Shown here piece by piece: positions 43,975-55,504 of a stretch of 64,000 nucleotides of DNA. The notes beneath the pieces are model-generated. The model was not told the origin of the DNA, made no database searches, and was given only the letters and a program-made list of their open reading frames with translations. Source of the DNA: Ceratothoa steindachneri. Lineage: Eukaryota > Arthropoda > Malacostraca > Isopoda > Cymothoidae. The position numbers and the translations under genes are program-made. Each line of letters begins with the position of its first letter. The stretch's first letter is position 1. The DNA lies in the NCBI GenBank assembly GCA_963969495.1, contig OZ018319.1, positions 209,086,247 to 209,150,246 on the forward strand, written 5' to 3'.

Positions 43975-44240
43975 TTAGGAGAATCAGTTTATTAAATTAA
44001 TGGACTATTATTATTATTATTATCCACTACCATCTTTAACTGTAGAATGTGAATAGGAACAAGTAAATTTGTGTCGATTTTCGAAGCAATTTCTGGGCCA
44101 AGAGAATTTTGAATAAATATTTAATATAAAGGAACCCACAGACATATTGTAATTTAAAATTTGTTTAACCAATATTAATTAAATTATACGTTATTTGTAA
44201 TAATGATCGCACTTATAGAGTAGTTTGTCATTATTAAAAT
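43975..44240. other. no gene recognised
   Basis: Contains a short (ATT)n run at about 44006-44022. Nothing else recognised. Confidence 0.4.
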
Positions 44241-44244
44241 CACC

Positions 44245-44860
44245 AAATTCCCTAATATATGCTTTCATTTGTTCTCCCTATGTGATCTTACCCTATCGAT
44301 CCTATGTATAAAGCAGTTGTGCGTCTCGTCTTCTCATTATACAGTTAAAGATGGTATTAGATAACGAAATTAGGCACGTAATGTAATAAACTGATTCTAC
44401 TAAAGTGTGGTTTTTATATCTTGAAATAAATTCACACTATTGTGAAGATCTTCCGCATATATAAGTCAGTTCCTCTTCATGTTCTGTAAAAACCATAACC
44501 TAACCAACCATACTCAATATATTGTTCAAATATTCGTCAGTTGAAATATTTAACTGCTTATTGTAAACGTGTGTTCTTCACTATAGTTATCAAAAGCTTT
44601 CTATATCACATAACTTCGTATCATTATTTATTTATAGTGTTCAATTATTGCATACTCTAATTTCTATAGTTATTACAATCCATTGATGTAAGTAATCTAT
44701 AGCTATGTTTCTCATTCTTGTTAACTTTGTTAATGAATTGTCATATATTCATAGGAACTAAAAGATGAGCGCCTAAGCTCGAAACGTTGTTACTCTGAAT
44801 TAATGGATTTAGAAAAATGCTTGGATTATTTTTCTTGTCATTGGCTTCATCTTTAAAATT
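44245..44860 (+). mobile_element. Penelope-like 3' terminal region
   Basis: No coding part was recognised, but a hammerhead-like motif lies at 44759-44788. A stretch AAATTCCCTAATATATGCTT (about 44255) recurs at 48288, where it runs into a (TA)n array. These suggest remnants of one PLE-type terminal repeat. Confidence is limited because no RT or endonuclease frame is visible. Confidence 0.4.
44759..44788 (+). ncRNA. hammerhead-like motif
   Basis: AAAAGA, stem TGAGC and GCTC around GCCTAA, then GAAACG. The stem II and GAAAC boxes are good; the first box is degraded. Same layout as the motifs near 5505, 21051 and 21661. Confidence 0.4.
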
Positions 44861-44944
44861 ACATAAATTGCGCCTCGCCGTCAACTCACCCCATCACTTA
44901 TGTACCTTGCGAAGCGTACCTTAAAAGCTTGTTTATTCGGAAGA

Positions 44945-45146
44945 TTTTTTGTCTTCCGCGTAACCGAATGGTCTAAGGGTCGGTTTAATTGAGATCAAAC
45001 CGGTTGCTCGCTGCCCCAGTGTGCACTGTTCGAATCCCACCCCTGTACGGAATTTTTGCTAATTAGGAAATAACATTTCCAAAGAAAAATTATCCTGCTT
45101 TTCTGTTTGCTGAATTCATTTCATCATTCTTTCGCGTTCATGAAAG

Positions 45147-45149
<3 letters not shown>
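44945..45149 (+). mobile_element. tRNA-derived SINE, second copy of the 8.5-kb type
   Basis: Shares with 8495-8696 the tRNA-like part (GGTCTAAGGGTCGGTTTAAT, B-box GTTCGAATCCC), the GGAATTTTTGCTAATTAGGA body and the tail CGTTCATGAAAGATTA, then runs into a (TA)n array. The left inverted repeat of the first copy is absent. Instead a short hairpin GGAAGATTTTTTGTCTTCC precedes it. Confidence 0.75.

Positions 45150-45227
<78 letters not shown>
45150..45227. repeat. (TA)n microsatellite
   Basis: About 39 TA units following the SINE tail. Confidence 0.97.
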
Positions 45228-45233
<6 letters not shown>

Positions 45234-45248
45234 TTGGGGGGGACACCT

Positions 45249-45250
<2 letters not shown>
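45228..45250 (-). repeat. isolated inverted copy of a mariner TIR
   Basis: 23 bases that are the reverse complement of the first 22 bases of the mariner at 45301 (CCAGGTGTCCCCCCAAAATT), with one extra G. It lies between two (TA)n arrays, so the whole 45228-45323 segment is a palindrome with a TA core. Confidence 0.92.

Positions 45251-45300
<50 letters not shown>
45251..45300. repeat. (TA)n microsatellite
   Basis: 25 TA units forming the centre of the TIR palindrome. Confidence 0.97.
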
Positions 45301-45302
<2 letters not shown>

Positions 45303-46550
45303 AGGTGTCCCCCCAAAATTTATACACACTCTAAATAATTGTAAAGTTGGTGTTTATTAAAATAAATTTCATTTTCAAAAATAAATAGAATCGACAAACA
45401 TTATTTAATTATTTTTCAATAAAATAAAAATGTATACACAGTTCAAATTATGGTGAAGTAGGTGTTTATTTAAATGATATTTTTTTTCTTTGCAGAATTA
45501 ATGATGGCAGTCAGACTAAACCACCAACCCACCCGCTCATCAGTCGAATTAGAGATAAGTTTGAAGCCGATGGAACTGTTTAGAAAGTCCACGAGAAGCG
45601 CTCCGGAAGACCACGAACATCGTCATTCCCTACAAAGTAAGAAAGAGTGTTGGAAATGTATCACCAAAGTCCATGAAAATCTGTGTGACAAGCCAGTCGT
45701 GAGGTAGGCATTTCAAAATCGTCTTTCCATCGCATTATGAAGCGTTGTCAATAGAAAAGTTACATTCCAAGATTAGGTCATGCTCTTAATGACGATGATC
45801 CAGACCCAGACTTGATCCAGACTTGGAACAATGTGTCGAAAATGCACATTTTCCAACAAAGATTGTGTGGAGTGATGATGCCACATTCAATTTAAATGGT
45901 TTAATTAACCGCCACAATTGCACCTATTGGGTATCTGAGAATCCGCATGTTATGGTCAAACACCATGTTAATTTACCAGGAGTTACAGTGTGGTGTGGCT
46001 TATCATCAAGAGGATTAATTGGACCATTCTTTTTTGATGTTACTGTGACTGGTCCCGCAAACTTGAACTTGCTGCAAAACTCTGTCATGCCAAGTATTAG
46101 GGATAACTTTTAAGATGAGGAATTTTATTTTCAGCTTGATGGGGCACCCCCAAACTACCATCACGATGTCAGCTCCTTCCTTGATGAGAACTTGCCAAAC
46201 AAGTGGATTAGACGGAGGGGTTTCGTTGAATACCCTCCGCGTTCACCAGACCTCACACCACGAGACTTTTTTATGGGGATACCTAAAAGACAAAGTCTAC
46301 ACTATGAAACCTGCAAGAGTCACTGAATTGAAAGCAGCCAATACCAAACGAATTGTTTCGTGATGTTTGCGATTCTATTGCTTTGCGTTATCAGCAGTGT
46401 CTGGATCAGAACAGACGTCAGTTTGAGAACAGGCGTTGATAAAATAATAAAATAACGTTTGTAGATTCTATTAAACTTTGAAAATGAAATGTATTTTAAT
46501 TGACCACCTACATTACAATTATTTAAAGTGTGTATAAATTTTAGGGGGAC

Positions 46551-46554
<4 letters not shown>
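45301..46554 (+). pseudogene. DD41D mariner-like element, copy C
   Basis: TIRs CCAGGTGTCCCCCCAAAATT (45301) and the complement of TTTTAGGGGGACACCC (46538-46553) extend about 45 bp inward with TATACACACT. The protein is in pieces. From 45501 it reads MMAVRLNHQPTRSSVELEIS, then KVHENLCDKPVVR. Next are [20 protein letters not shown] (first Asp present) and [39 protein letters not shown] carries the second Asp, RSPDLTPRDFFLWGYLKDKV the third. I count 41 residues between the latter two. The N-terminal part is heavily damaged, and a stop and frame changes lie at 45707, 45780 and 46113-46290. The TIR sequence differs from copies A and B, so this is a separate subfamily. Confidence 0.9.

Positions 46555-46640
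<86 letters not shown>
46555..46640. repeat. (TA)n microsatellite
   Basis: About 43 TA units separating the right TIR of mariner copy C from the left TIR of copy A3. Confidence 0.97.
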
Positions 46641-46643
<3 letters not shown>

Positions 46644-47946
46644 GGTGTTCCAATAACTTAGACCGATTTTGAATGTAAGTTAAGTTTAAGCGTCTAATGA
46701 TTTTTTTCTTTTTCTTTCAGATTTAACAACATCAGTCTTTGCTAATTTCAACCATGGAAAGATTAACAATAGAACAATGTTTTAAAGTTATCGAAACCTA
46801 TTACGATAATGGACGTTCAAACAGAAGCGCATTTCGGGCACTTCGCGATTTTGGGGGGCAACATAATTGACCAACCGAGAGTGCAATTGGGAAAATTGTT
46901 CGTAAATTCAAACAAACGGGGTCGGTGGCAGATATGAAAACGCCATTGCGTGCTCGTTTACCCCGTTCAGCTGAAAACAATGCTGCAGTGCTTGAGGATG
47001 TGGCCGAAGATCTAGAAGCCTCTATTCGTCATCGCGCACAAGAATTGAACCTCTCTACAACAACGTTACATCGAATTTTGACAAGAGATTAGTCTATACA
47101 CGCTTACAAAATTCAATTGACACAATAACTGAATACTGCTGACCATTTGAAGCGCCGTACATTCGTCAATTGGGTGCAAGAGCAAAGACAAGCCGATGAT
47201 GATTTTTCGCAAAAAATCATCTTTAGTGATGAACCATATTTTCATCTTAGTGGATTCGTTAATAAGAAGAATTGTCGCTTTTGGGCTGATGAAAATCCCA
47301 GAAATATTATTAAAGGCCACTGCATCCACAAAAGGTCAATGTTTGGTGTGCATTTTTTGCTAGCGAAATCATTAGGCCGTATTTCTTCGAAAATGATGCC
47401 GGGAATTCTGTTACGGTGACAGGCGAGCGATACCGTGCCATGATAACCAACTTTGTATGGCCTGAATTAATTCTATGTATGTCGAAGATTTGTGGTTTCA
47501 ACAGGACGGCACCACATGCGACAGAGCCAATACAACAATGGCTTTATTGAATGAGAAGTTCCCAGGTCAAATTATCTCTCGAAACAGAGAGGTCAATTGG
47601 CCACCACGATCGTGTGACTTGACGCCTTTAGGTTTCTTCCTCTGGGGTCATTTCAAAAGTAAGGTGTATGTCAACAAGCCAACAACAATTTAACAGCTGT
47701 AGGATGAGGTAATAAGGCATATTGGTGAGATTAAGGAGCAACTATGTAGAGACGTGATAAAAAAATTTGACCATCGATTGGAGGTGTGCCGCCGAAGCCT
47801 TGGCGGACATTTAGGCGATATTATTTTTCACACATAATTGCCATGACTCAAATAACATGATCCAATAGTGAAATCGATAGATTTTCACCAATAACACTAT
47901 TTTATTTACTGCTAACTTCAATCCGTCTTAATGGAACACCCGTTAT
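46641..47946 (+). pseudogene. DD41D mariner-like element, copy A3 (most complete of subfamily A)
   Basis: Ends AACGGTGTTCCAATAACTTA (46641) and the complement of TTAATGGAACACCCGTTA (47946). The protein starts MERLTIEQ at 46754, then KVIETYYDNGRSNRSAFRAL, RPTESAIGKIVRKF-like frames and DMKTPLRARLPRSAENNAAV. LHRILTRD, RTFVNWVQEQRQADDDFSQK and IIFSDEPYFHLSGFVNKKNC (first Asp) follow, then CIHKRSMFGVHFLLAKSLGR, DLWFQQDGTTCDRANTTMAL (second Asp) and SCDLTPLGFFLWGHFKSKVY. The third Asp is Gly (PLGFF). The end is RRSLGGHLGDIIFHT. Several frameshifts are present. The usual splice-like CTTTTTCTTTCAG precedes the coding start. Dead. Confidence 0.9.
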
Positions 47947-47949
47947 ATA

Positions 47950-48326
47950 GAAAGAACTCAATGGCGAGTTATGGTATATGATGGTGAAACTAAAAGTTTA
48001 ATTTACGAGACTAGATTCAGTATATAGTTTATCATACCCTCTTCAGTCGTATATACTGAGAAAGCGATTATTACAAATGTCTATAAATAGCGTACATATC
48101 AGAAAAAGAAAAGAAAAAAAACACAAAGGAACACAAAACGGGAGAAAAAGTCATTAATCAGGGGGTGTAAGTCTAAGATCGTTGACTAAGCTGTTTACGA
48201 TAAGGTTACGGGAATAGGGGCTGCATTTCAATTGCCCATCTGACGAATTAAAATTGTCATACGAGTATATAAACATAAATCAACAAATTCCCTAATCTAT
48301 GCTTTCCTTTGTTCTACGTTCCCATA
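47950..48326. other. possible Penelope-type terminal sequence
   Basis: No frame recognised. The end AAATTCCCTAATCTATGCTT (about 48288) matches 44255 and runs into (TA)n, suggesting a Penelope-type end. The rest holds nothing I recognise. Confidence 0.3.

Positions 48327-48385
<59 letters not shown>
48327..48385. repeat. (TA)n microsatellite
   Basis: TA array with one preceding break (ATATTATATA). Confidence 0.95.
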
Positions 48386-48389
<4 letters not shown>

Positions 48390-48494
48390 CATAATACATA
48401 TATATTGAAGTAAATTGTTATTATTTTAGTTTTCTAAAAGGCAAAAGCACGAAATATTTCAGAAATATTGATAAAATAAGTGTGTAAATACGTG

Positions 48495-48725
48495 TTTCAT
48501 CTCACTCTCTCTTTCTCTCTCATTTTTTTCTCCCTATATATATAGGGAGAGAATGAAAGAGAGAGAGAGAGATGGATGGGGAGAGAGATGAGGAGAGTTA
48601 GGAAGAGAGATAGGGAGGAGGGGGAGATAATTAGAGATAGAAAGGGGTTAAAGACGGATGAGAGCGATGGAGTAGCCAGGAGAGACCGAGAGTTGGAGAG
48701 AGAGAAGTGGAGAGAGAGGTCTTTT
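48495..48725. repeat. (CT)n-TATA-(GA)n palindrome and purine-rich tract
   Basis: CTCTCTCTTTCTCTCTCATT with TTTTTCTCCC, a TATATATATA centre, then GGGAGAGAATGAAAGAGAGA form an inverted repeat at about 48503-48575. The purine-rich strand continues to about 48720. A pyrimidine-rich stretch follows at 48840-48940, and a second GA tract at about 49026-49060. Confidence 0.85.
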
Positions 48726-49064
48726 TCTCTACTTCGTCAATTTTCGTTCCTGGAATACGTAGTTCCTTCATTTGTAGACTCTCGAAGAAGGACCTTAATT
48801 ATACGTGGACAGTCCCCTCCCACCCTTTATTCCTGCCTGCTCTCTACTTGCTGTCCATTTTGCTTTCTTCTACTTCCCGCCTTTGTCCTTTCTTCATCTT
48901 TTTTCTCTTCTTTGTTCTTGTTCAGTCTCTCTTTGTTTAATTTGCACCAATGGCCATTTGATTTATCGAGGTTCTTCCACCTCATTAGAGGTGAGATAAA
49001 GAAGGAAAAAAGAGTGAAAGATTGATAGAGAGAGAGAGAGAGAGGAAAAAGAGAGAGATAGAGT

Positions 49065-49245
49065 GAGTGGAGACACGGGAGGGCTGCCAGCTCCCTCGCC
49101 TTGCGCGTTCCCGACCGTTTTTTGTTAATTAGCAAACGCCCGCCGCCCTTAATGAATTCAGTAATGACTTCGGGAGGAGAGAGAAACTCGCCCGGCCGAC
49201 TAACGAACTCCAATTACAGAGCCGCGCTCGGAAGCAAAGACGCTC
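49065..49245. other. GC-rich island
   Basis: Clearly higher GC than its surroundings, with CpG sites and several TAAT/ATTA cores (GTTAATTAGC, CCCTTAATGAATTC). No reading frame is convincing. It may be a promoter, CpG island or conserved regulatory sequence; only base composition supports this. Confidence 0.35.
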
Positions 49246-49249
49246 TATG

Positions 49250-50925
49250 CACTTTGAACTAGAAACTTGAGATCGCGGTGTATGTGCGTGTGCATTCTTT
49301 GGGTTTTTGGTACGTTTGTCAAGATAATGTACGAGTGTTCTTGAGAGTGTCGTTTACGTGTGTTTCTAAACTAAGCCGACCTGTGGGATAAATTTGATGA
49401 CTAACATATTTTTGACGAAATGTTGAAATTGCTTTATGTTTGATCCACATTAGTTTGCACATGAGGGGGGCAGAGGTGCCAGAATTAATGGTCAAAATGG
49501 AGAAATATATAAGAAAAAAATTTCACCATCGAAGGCAATCTTATTTACTTTTGAATTGGAAGTTTGAGAACACTGAACCTCGATATTGTTCGCTCATCGA
49601 GGTAGCCACCTTCCCAAAATCTCTTGTCCACAGGAAGGTTCAGCGTATTTCTCTGGTGTAGATGCACCCCGATCCTAGCTTTTGTGGAGGCTTCAGATGC
49701 CAATGATAAAGAAATAGTGAACAACTATAATACAGGCATAAGGGAAGCGTATGTGCAGAACGATGGTGATGAATGAAAACCAAGAGGAATTGTGACATAT
49801 GTCAGAGTGGCTAAATTTGTGCCAAAGGTACAAATTTGTACCCTTTTGGGGGTCGCAAACAAAAAACAAACAGAAAAAAACCTGGAAAAAGGGACGAACA
49901 TTTTTGCTTTTAACTAGAAAAAAGTGAAAATGTAAATACAACTCTATCTTGGTCTGACAATACAACAAAGTAAAAAAAACAACAACCCAAATCAACCACA
50001 AAAAGCAAGACACAATAGCAAAACATAAAACAAAGATGAGATAATGGGCAAATCCGATTACAGAGAAGTTCAGGATCCCCACATGACCCTCACAAAGTCA
50101 TTAATCTCCGAACTCAAAATTCGGGCCTTTAAATTATCACTAATGAGATGGACTCAAACAGGGGAACATTGTTTAAGTTTGGGGGTGGCAGAGAAATCAG
50201 GAAATATGTGTGTTTGTGTGTATGCATGGGAGTGTACGTGTGCGACTGTGCTAGATACCAAGGAAAGAGTAGGATCAAGGTAGTAAGCTACACAACAGAA
50301 TTGTTTAGATCTAGAGAGTATCCCAGTAATTACGAGGTAGGATTTTGTGAAATCTACAAAAAAATATAGAACACAATTACATCCTGTGTATCATTGTAAT
50401 GTTCAATTTAATTATTATAATCACCGTTACATAACTGTTAAGGAAAGACTGCATTTAAGGAAAGTCGAATCTACCACACAGTAACGATGAACTACGAAAA
50501 TCGACGTAGGAAGGATCTAATAATTTGTAATTACAATGTATGATTTTGTGTAATCAAATCCATCTCTATGGCTTCTTCTCATATCCAGTGTATCATTCTA
50601 ATCATCTATTTGAAAAATATTACCAGGATTACCTGCCTGTTCATGGAGGAATGATTATGAGAAGGGGCGAGCATCTATCCAACAGCTAGTACTTAACGTA
50701 GAATAAGAACTACGAGAGTGGACGTGCATATATCATCCGATTGATGCACCTAAATTTATACCAAACTTTTGGTTTCTCTTTAAGCTGCGGGGAGATGTAG
50801 TTTGACCTCGTGTAAGGCAAATGTTTACCTCCATATACCGGCCATTGCAAAACTCCTGTTACATTCGTTGCGACACTATTAACAAAGGACATAATGATAG
50901 TTTTGATGCAGTAAGACATGTTTTT
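49250..50925. other. no gene recognised
   Basis: Several open frames (for example minus 49693-50082 and plus 50044-50283) show no family motif and are composition-driven. Nothing else recognised. Confidence 0.4.
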
Positions 50926-50959
50926 ATTGTTAAAAAATATAAATATGCGTTTAAATTGT

Positions 50960-51970
50960 AAAACTAATCAATGTGGCCATACTTGGCGGCGAGCATGCGC
51001 TACTGGTGAGAGCTCAAGGCTGCGCACACATTGAGGACGAATTCCTTCCTCATGCTGACTAACACACGGTTGACGGAAGACTTCAGCTCGTCACGATGCT
51101 ATGGCTGACCTTGCAGGTCTTGCCCTCGACATGCGCACATACGTTGTAGTCGATAGGATTGATGTCGGGTGACTGCTGCAGACAAAAGTCATTCGACCAG
51201 AAGTTTAGTTTCGTTCCCAATCACTCTTGTGCGGTCTTGGCCATGAAGGGCGGGGCAGCTTCCTGCTGAAACACTTAATCTGCCTTCTTCATGACCTGTA
51301 TCACCCAGGGCAGGCTTTTTCTAGCCAAGATGTCCCTGTAATCGTCCACAAACCACCACGGTGGCATATTCTTGCCGTTTAAAGCCACGATGCCGAACAA
51401 AATCAGAGAAGAAGAGTGCTTGGTCGTGGACACGGACTTCTGAGATGTCCTGCCCGAAACTTACCACGCCGTAGTTCTGCTTATTGATGACCAGATCGAC
51501 CATGAAGATTTTTTCACCAGAAAAAAATAAGAATTCGATTGCCATGTCACTTCAAGTCGTGGAAAAGCCGACCATAGCGCTCACGCCGTTGTTTTCGCAT
51601 ACGGTCGGTGAACTGAGGCCTTTCTACGAACCTGAAGCTCTTGCCGCCCTCCTCTTGACGGCCCTGGTCACCGTGGCTACTGAGATGTTCTTGTTCTTCG
51701 CGAGCGTAATCATTTTGATATTCATAAAACTTTCGAAGTCATATTTCAAAGCCAAACGTTTGGCAACTTGAGCTCTGCCTGAACGAAGTCGCTTTTTGGC
51801 ATCTTTCTCATTTTTGAGCCTCTGGCGACTCTGTGGATGGTCATCCGGTTAGGGTTAAGACGCTTGGCGATGGTGGACTTGTGGCCAGCGCGCAGGAGAG
51901 CAGATTCGATTATTTTACTTCCATCTTCACACAACTGCACAAAATGGAAAAGACGTTTAAATGACACATG
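50960..51970 (-). pseudogene. mariner/IS630-type transposase relic (maT-like spacing)
   Basis: Minus strand: helix-turn-helix SKIIESALLRAGHKSTIAKR with LNPNRMTIHRVARGSKM (51910-51800). After a break, LFFSGEKIFMVDLVINKQNY (first catalytic block; Asp in MVD, about 51505) and GVVSFGQDISEV. VFQQEAAPPFMAKTAQEWLG follows (second block; Asp replaced by Glu, about 51265), with LNFWSNDFCLQQSPDINPID and YNVCAHVEGKTCKVS (third Asp, about 51160). The end is RKEFVLNVCAALSSHQ. I count 36 residues between the second and third catalytic positions. Many frame breaks; no TIRs found. It is related to but distinct from the relic at 13505-14533. Confidence 0.8.
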
Positions 51971-51974
51971 CTGG

Positions 51975-52585
51975 AAAAGTAGAACTTGTAAAAGTAGTGA
52001 GTTGACAGAACTTTTCTATCACGGATGTAAACCTTTCGGAAGATAAAAATCCCCATGTGCAACAAAACTTTTGCAAAAGCTGCAATACTCGCACCGAGCT
52101 GGTGCGATTGGTGCAAAGGTTTGGGTCTATGTCTTTGATGAGAGTAGCTTCTAGATTCTTCAAGATGCGAGGCTCAGTGTTTTTTTTTCTGAGGATCGTC
52201 GTGTTTTCAACAAAAATTCGTCTTGTAAGTTGTTCATTCTAATTTTGTTTGTATTGCGCTTTGATTCTTCCTTCTTTCAGGTTCCTAAAAAACAGACAAA
52301 AAAATAATCCAAGAGATCATTAAAAGCAACACTATACAAAAAAAAACCCAATAGGTTATCTTTACGAATATACTATATAACCCCCCCTCCAAGTCAGCAA
52401 TCTATTAATGAGAAACAACTTTGAAAAACTAAATGCATCCTAAAGGCTACGAATGTTGGGTAAAAATTCTAATGACCCCATTAGGATGGCAAACCTCATC
52501 CAAACAATCCATATATTAGTATGAACACTACTACCCTCAGCCGAGGCCTAACCATGCACCTGCAAGAAAGGGGAATTAAAGCATA
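51975..52585. other. no gene recognised
   Basis: Contains short homopolymers and a small C run at about 52381-52388. No motif recognised. Confidence 0.4.
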
Positions 52586-52590
52586 CTACA

Positions 52591-52765
52591 ACCAGAGATG
52601 GGTAAGATTACCAACTTTGATGATCATAAAGATCAATATCAGATCAGCAAAAGGTGATCTTGAAGATCAAAATAGGATAACCAGAAAAATGAGATCTTGA
52701 AGATTCTAATCAAGATCGTGATTTTTTAAGATCACACTTCAAGATTACTTTTTAAGATCAGTTTT
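52591..52765. repeat. GATC/AAGATC-rich segment, possible hAT end
   Basis: Begins CAGAGATGGGTAAGAT, similar to the CAGAGNTGGG ends of many hAT elements, followed by about ten GATC or AAGATC words in 150 bp. No matching opposite end was found, so it may be one end of a truncated non-autonomous element. Confidence 0.35.
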
Positions 52766-52769
52766 ATAA

Positions 52770-53400
52770 GAATTGAAAAATATTTTAGCCTTGTAGAGTA
52801 AAAATAAAATATTTTGTTAATCACTCCTGAAAATTTACACTCCTAATATTCCTCTGAGAGCTGAGGCAATAGAGGCCTTGCATACTTTCGTGTACTAAAA
52901 TAGATTTAGTTGATGAAAATCATTATTTTAGTTTAAAAGTTGAGGTAAAAAGAATCATAACTACAAGATGTATAAACTTCACTCTCAATCCAATTAACGT
53001 AAACATATTTTTTTTTAGTGATAATTAATAATAGGTGAAATATTCTTCCTGAATCATTTGTCAATTCCCGCAACTTCCACAATTTTAAGAATAATCTTGA
53101 CGATTAAATGATAAATAAATAAAACTCTAATGAAATTCAATAAAAATAGTATTTAAATAAAGTTAATATATGTCTAATATTAACAAATTACATTAGGCAG
53201 CTTAAGGATATTGATTTCGAACAAATTACTGATCTCTAACAGACTACTAAAATTTAAAGGAAATAAGTAACATTTTACATCTTTTATTGTATTTTTCATG
53301 ATCGGATCGTTGGTTCTTGTCACCAATCGAGGTCAGTGGGTGCTTCGTGTCGTCATTCATTACTCCTTATTATTGATACTTCGTTTTCTCAATTTGATCA
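52770..53400. other. no gene recognised
   Basis: AT-rich, no motif recognised. Confidence 0.5.
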
Positions 53401-53419
53401 TCACGGTCAATGGTAGGAG

Positions 53420-53765
53420 TGATGTGCATCTCAGTTGTCATCGCAGTCGTTGAGTTGCTCTCGATTCTATCGTAATCTTTTCGTACAAGGTCTTCAGAGT
53501 CGTCATGTGTCGTCGTTGTCGGGCCTTCGCCTCGACTTCGTCATCGTCGCGTCATCACCATCATCATCTCTTCGTTGTCATCGCATCTTTGCCATCGTCA
53601 CATACAAAATCAAGGAGGTCATATCGCTGTAAGAGAATATGATTCTAGGTATCGCCAACATCAAGCCTTCGCTCTCATCACGACTTCGCCATTATTGTTA
53701 TCCTCATCATCTTCGGCATCGACACATCTGCACCATCGTCATTTTTCAATCCTTGCGTTTTTATT
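53420..53765. repeat. imperfect (TCR)n simple sequence (CGTCATC-rich)
   Basis: Dense CATCG, CGTCATC and TCGTC words, a degenerate trinucleotide repeat, giving Ser/Arg/His-rich spurious frames. Followed directly by (TA)n. Confidence 0.7.
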
Positions 53766-53769
53766 GTAT

Positions 53770-53934
<165 letters not shown>

Positions 53935-54022
53935 TTAGAAGATATCACCTAATGAGATATATATCCAGTGCAAAAAATTATAATTTTACCAGAATATTTA
54001 AATTCGATATATTTACCAACCA

Positions 54023-54222
54023 NNNNNNNNNNNNNNNNNNNNNNNNNNNNNNNNNNNNNNNNNNNNNNNNNNNNNNNNNNNNNNNNNNNNNNNNNNNNNN
54101 NNNNNNNNNNNNNNNNNNNNNNNNNNNNNNNNNNNNNNNNNNNNNNNNNNNNNNNNNNNNNNNNNNNNNNNNNNNNNNNNNNNNNNNNNNNNNNNNNNNN
54201 NNNNNNNNNNNNNNNNNNNNNN
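54023..54222. other. assembly gap (200 N)
   Basis: Exactly 200 unknown bases, a fixed-size placeholder. The true distance is unknown. It lies between two long (TA)n arrays. Confidence 1.
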
Positions 54223-54258
54223 AAAATTCGTAAATTCAAAATGAAACCGTGTCATTAA

Positions 54259-54368
<110 letters not shown>

Positions 54369-54369
54369 A

Positions 54370-55405
54370 TATGGTTAAAGGTGATTATTATATAGTGGAG
54401 TAAATATTAAAGTTTATTGAGTTGAGAAAAATATGGTTTTTCCCAAACTGCGTTTGAGTAAGAATCCTGCAAGTAGGTAGGTTGCGACATTTGTCTCTCT
54501 CATTGTGGACGAGATCAACGAATCTACTAGTGAGATAAACATAAAGATTATAATGACAATCGCTATTAAGCCCGAAGGCACACTAGCGATAAAATACTAC
54601 ATATAATGATACTAAATATAACTTATATTTTTAATATAACATATATTCAAGAAGAAATGATTGAATATATTATATATGATATTTAGACTATAAAATAACG
54701 AAAATAGGGAAGCACTAGTGAAAAAAACTACAAAGAACTTCATAAAATATGAGTTGAATTGATATCGAGTTGTAGTTTTTCCCCAAAAGATTTGTGAGTA
54801 ACTTTCTGATTTATTCCTCTTCTAAACTAACCCAACCTAACCTGACTCATCTTTTAAAGACGAGTTGTCTTCTAAAATTCAACTAGTAGCGATAAATTGC
54901 CCTCGTACGCTCTGTGGCTGCGGGTTTTTGACACTTTTCCACTCTGTTGCGTTTGACTTTAAAAAATACGCTGGTTTTAATCAAATATAAACATTGATCA
55001 CGCACTTGACCTCCTTCATAGCATTGATATCATGGAGTGATCAAGATAAGTGATAATAAGATTGAGCAAGATATGAAGGATGAGGGAGAACTCCCCAACC
55101 GAGGTCAATTATAATCGTTTCCTCGGTAATACAAGAACCTCCTCCCTCACTTAGGCGGCCATTGGCATGAAGAGGTTTCATCTAGTTTCTGACCATCTGT
55201 ATTTATAAGACGCTTGATCCGTTCCTGCGGCCACATCATTGCTCTTTTATCACACTCATCCGACACCCAAACCTACTCTTTCTTTCAAGCTTCTTGAAGT
55301 GGAGTGTAGAAGGATATCCTCGAAGTGAATTGACATCCCAGACTTTGCAATAAACACAAATAAAATAAATAAATGGGAAATAGAGTTCGGGACAATTAAG
55401 GTTTA
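54370..55405. other. no gene recognised
   Basis: No coding or repeat structure recognised. Confidence 0.5.
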
Positions 55406-55407
55406 CG

Positions 55408-55500
55408 TGATCCTCATTAGCTTAGTGGTTAAGACATGGGATTACCTCCCATAAGTACAGGGTTCGATCCCCAGCGGTACAGGACACGAAAAAATTCGGC
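55408..55500 (+). mobile_element. tRNA-Val-like SINE head
   Basis: TTAGCTTAGTGGTTAAGAC (A-box/D arm), ATGGG-ATTACCT-CCCAT (anticodon arm, anticodon TAC) and CAGGGTTCGATCCCCAG (B-box/T arm) are all present in order. The acceptor strands do not pair and no CCA-ready end is seen, so this is a tRNA-derived SINE rather than a tRNA gene. The downstream body (AAAAAATTCGGCTCTTTTTG) has no second copy in this window. Confidence 0.65.
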
Positions 55501-55504
55501 TCTT

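Noticed and set aside
44495..44512. Telomere-like CCTAACC repeats (also near 54830)
   Set aside because: Only two or three irregular units; no arthropod TTAGG or other telomeric array.
48576..49025. 149-codon plus-strand frame rich in Arg/Glu then Leu/Phe
   Set aside because: Composition follows purine then pyrimidine tracts; no domain or conserved motif seen.
55408..55500. Functional tRNA-Val gene
   Set aside because: D, anticodon and T arms are recognisable, but the acceptor strands do not pair, so it is a tRNA-derived SINE head.
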